A DNA stretch of 6,553 nt, taken from contig JAICUV010000196.1 of the NCBI GenBank assembly GCA_025935655.1, positions 1 to 6,553 of the forward strand, in the 5' to 3' direction. The notes beneath the pieces were generated by a model. The model did no database searches. It was not told where the DNA came from and saw only the letters and a list, made by a program, of their open reading frames with translations. Of this stretch, positions 5,301 through 6,553 are shown in pieces; within the stretch, counting starts at the first letter, position 1, and every line of letters starts with the position of its first letter. The DNA comes from Chloroflexota bacterium (GTDB lineage: Bacteria; Chloroflexota; Limnocylindria; Limnocylindrales; CSP1-4). The position numbers and the translations under genes were made by a program.

Positions 5301-6553
5301 GTGTTCGAGCGTCTCGGCTCCCTGACCTTCCGGTTCCGGTTCCTCATCGTCGCCGCGTGGATCCTCGCCGGCGCGGCGATGGCCGTGTTCGCACCGAGCC
5401 TCGCCGGCTCCGGGTCGACGGACCAGACGACGTTCCTCCCGGCCAACGTGCCCTCCGTCCAGGCGCGCGACGCGATCGAGCGCGCCTTCCCAGGGAGCAC
5501 GTCGGCGTCGTCGGCCTCGATCACGATGGACCGCCCCAGCGGGATCACGGCCGCGGACCGCCGGTGGCGCGACGAGTTCGCCGCCTGGGCCACGAGCGAC
5601 CAGGCCCCGGCCGAGCTGCGGGCGGCCGTGGTCGACACCGCGACCGCGGACTCGCGGCCCGAGCTGGAGGAGCTGTTCCGCGCGCCCGACGGCACGTTCG
5701 AGCTGTTCGTCGTCAACCTCGACGTCGCCGACGCGGGCGATGCGGCCGCGACCGTCGTGGAGCAACTGCGCGACCACCTCGCGGCGACCCAGCCGGCGGG
5801 CCTCGAGACGCATGTCACCGGCGCGGCGGCCATCAGCTCCGACTACCTGGAGGCCGTCAAGGTCGGCACCGACAGCACGACGACGGTCACGGTCATCCTG
5901 GTCGTCCTCGTCCTGCTCGCCATCTACCGCGCGCCACTGGCCGCGCTCATCCCGCTGGTCACGATCGGCGCCGCCTACGTCGTCTCGTCCGGCGTCCTCG
6001 GCTTCCTGGCCGCGGCCGGGTGGCAGGTCTCGTCGATCCTCGCGACGTTCCTCGTCGTCATGGTGTTCGGCGTCGGAACCGACTACGCGATCTTCCTGAT
6101 CAGCCGCTACCGCGAGGAGGTCTCGCACGACGGCGACTGGCACGACGCCGCCCGGATCACGGTCCGGCGGATCGGCGCGGTCATCACGGCGTCCGCGGGC
6201 ACCGTCATCGTCGGGATGCTCGCGATGGGCGTGGGCGACTTCCGGATGGTCGCCACGATGGGCCCGGGGATCGCGATCGCGGTCGCGGTGACGCTCGCGG
6301 CGAACCTGACGCTCACCCCCGCGCTGCTCTCGATCTTCGGGCACTACCTGTTCTGGCCGCTCCACACGCGATCGAAGCCGGAGGGCGAGCCGCGCGGATT
6401 CTTCGCGAGCCTCGCAGCGGCCGTGTCCCGGCGCCCCGGCCTCGTGACCGTGATGCTCCTGGTCGCGCTGATCGTCCCGTCGCTCTACGTGCCCCAGGTG
6501 CGGTCCAACTTCGACGTCCTCGCGGACCTGCCGGCGGACGCCGACTCCCGGAT
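5301..6553 (+). CDS. MMPL-family RND transporter, N-terminal part (runs off right edge)
   Basis: 417 codons are visible from GTG 5301 with no stop; full members usually have about 700-1000 residues, so this is roughly half. Topology is that of the first RND repeat. TM1 is at about 14-31 after a basic FRFRF segment. An extracytoplasmic domain follows at about 32-190. TM2 to TM6 are at about 195-209, 213-240, 246-267, 292-311 and 316-345, and TM7 at 380-396, with the second outer domain just beginning. The proton-relay pair D261-Y262 in TM4 (FGVGTDYAIFLISRYREE) is the MMPL hallmark and is intact; LTPALL (338-343) is also typical. It is an inner-membrane, proton-driven exporter, in this family often for lipids, lipopeptides or drugs. 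The cargo here is unknown. Control by the divergent TetR protein is likely from the operator-covered promoter. Any link to the hydroxyproline module is unsupported. Confidence 0.92.
   Translation, partial: MFERLGSLTFRFRFLIVAAWILAGAAMAVFAPSLAGSGSTDQTTFLPANVPSVQARDAIERAFPGSTSASSASITMDRPSGITAADRRWRDEFAAWATSDQAPAELRAAVVDTATADSRPELEELFRAPDGTFELFVVNLDVADAGDAAATVVEQLRDHLAATQPAGLETHVTGAAAISSDYLEAVKVGTDSTTTVTVILVVLVLLAIYRAPLAALIPLVTIGAAYVVSSGVLGFLAAAGWQVSSILATFLVVMVFGVGTDYAIFLISRYREEVSHDGDWHDAARITVRRIGAVITASAGTVIVGMLAMGVGDFRMVATMGPGIAIAVAVTLAANLTLTPALLSIFGHYLFWPLHTRSKPEGEPRGFFASLAAAVSRRPGLVTVMLLVALIVPSLYVPQVRSNFDVLADLPADADSR

Noticed and set aside
5142..6365. The tetR reading frame stays open for about 1.2 kb upstream of its ATG, opposite the MMPL gene
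   Set aside because: The translation is low-complexity Arg/Asp/Glu/Gly-rich and matches no family. The MMPL frame on the other strand is clearly the real gene, and the ATG with AAAGGAG begins TetR-like sequence. It is a high-GC artefact.

Overview
The window is very GC-rich DNA with strong G/C third-position bias, and coding sequence fills almost all of it. That composition, the GTG starts and the MMPL/TetR pair suggest an actinomycete-like or other high-GC bacterium. No marker gene fixes the lineage. I found no RNA gene, IS element, CRISPR array or phage gene, and no gene-free stretch over 160 bases.

Left half (1-4481): a catabolic module read outwards from a short divergent promoter region (2885-2966). 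Leftwards runs a tightly overlapping three-gene operon for a membrane-type flavin/iron-sulfur amino-acid dehydrogenase of the HcnABC / D-hydroxyproline dehydrogenase family: beta (DAO fold), then gamma (small [2Fe-2S] protein), then alpha (FAD plus BFD-type [2Fe-2S], running off the left edge). Rightwards runs a complete aldehyde dehydrogenase that I recognise as the alpha-ketoglutarate semialdehyde dehydrogenase type. Together they fit the bacterial trans-4-hydroxy-L-proline pathway. The trimer would oxidise cis-4-hydroxy-D-proline to pyrroline-4-hydroxy-2-carboxylate, a deaminase would give alpha-ketoglutarate semialdehyde, and the ALDH would give alpha-ketoglutarate for the TCA cycle. The epimerase and deaminase are not in the window and may lie beyond position 1.

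Right half (4491-6553): a separate efflux module. A TetR-family regulator (leftward) is divergent from an MMPL-family RND transporter (rightward, cut by the right edge). The 159-base gap between them holds three 18-bp operator-like palindromes in exact 17-bp steps. They overlap a good sigma70-type promoter for the transporter. This is the most distinctive structure in the window.

The two modules meet tail to tail with 9 bases between stop codons. A short hairpin there carries both stop codons in its arms and may act as a bidirectional terminator. I see no radically new system: the genes belong to known families, and the interest is in the operator layout and the gene combination.
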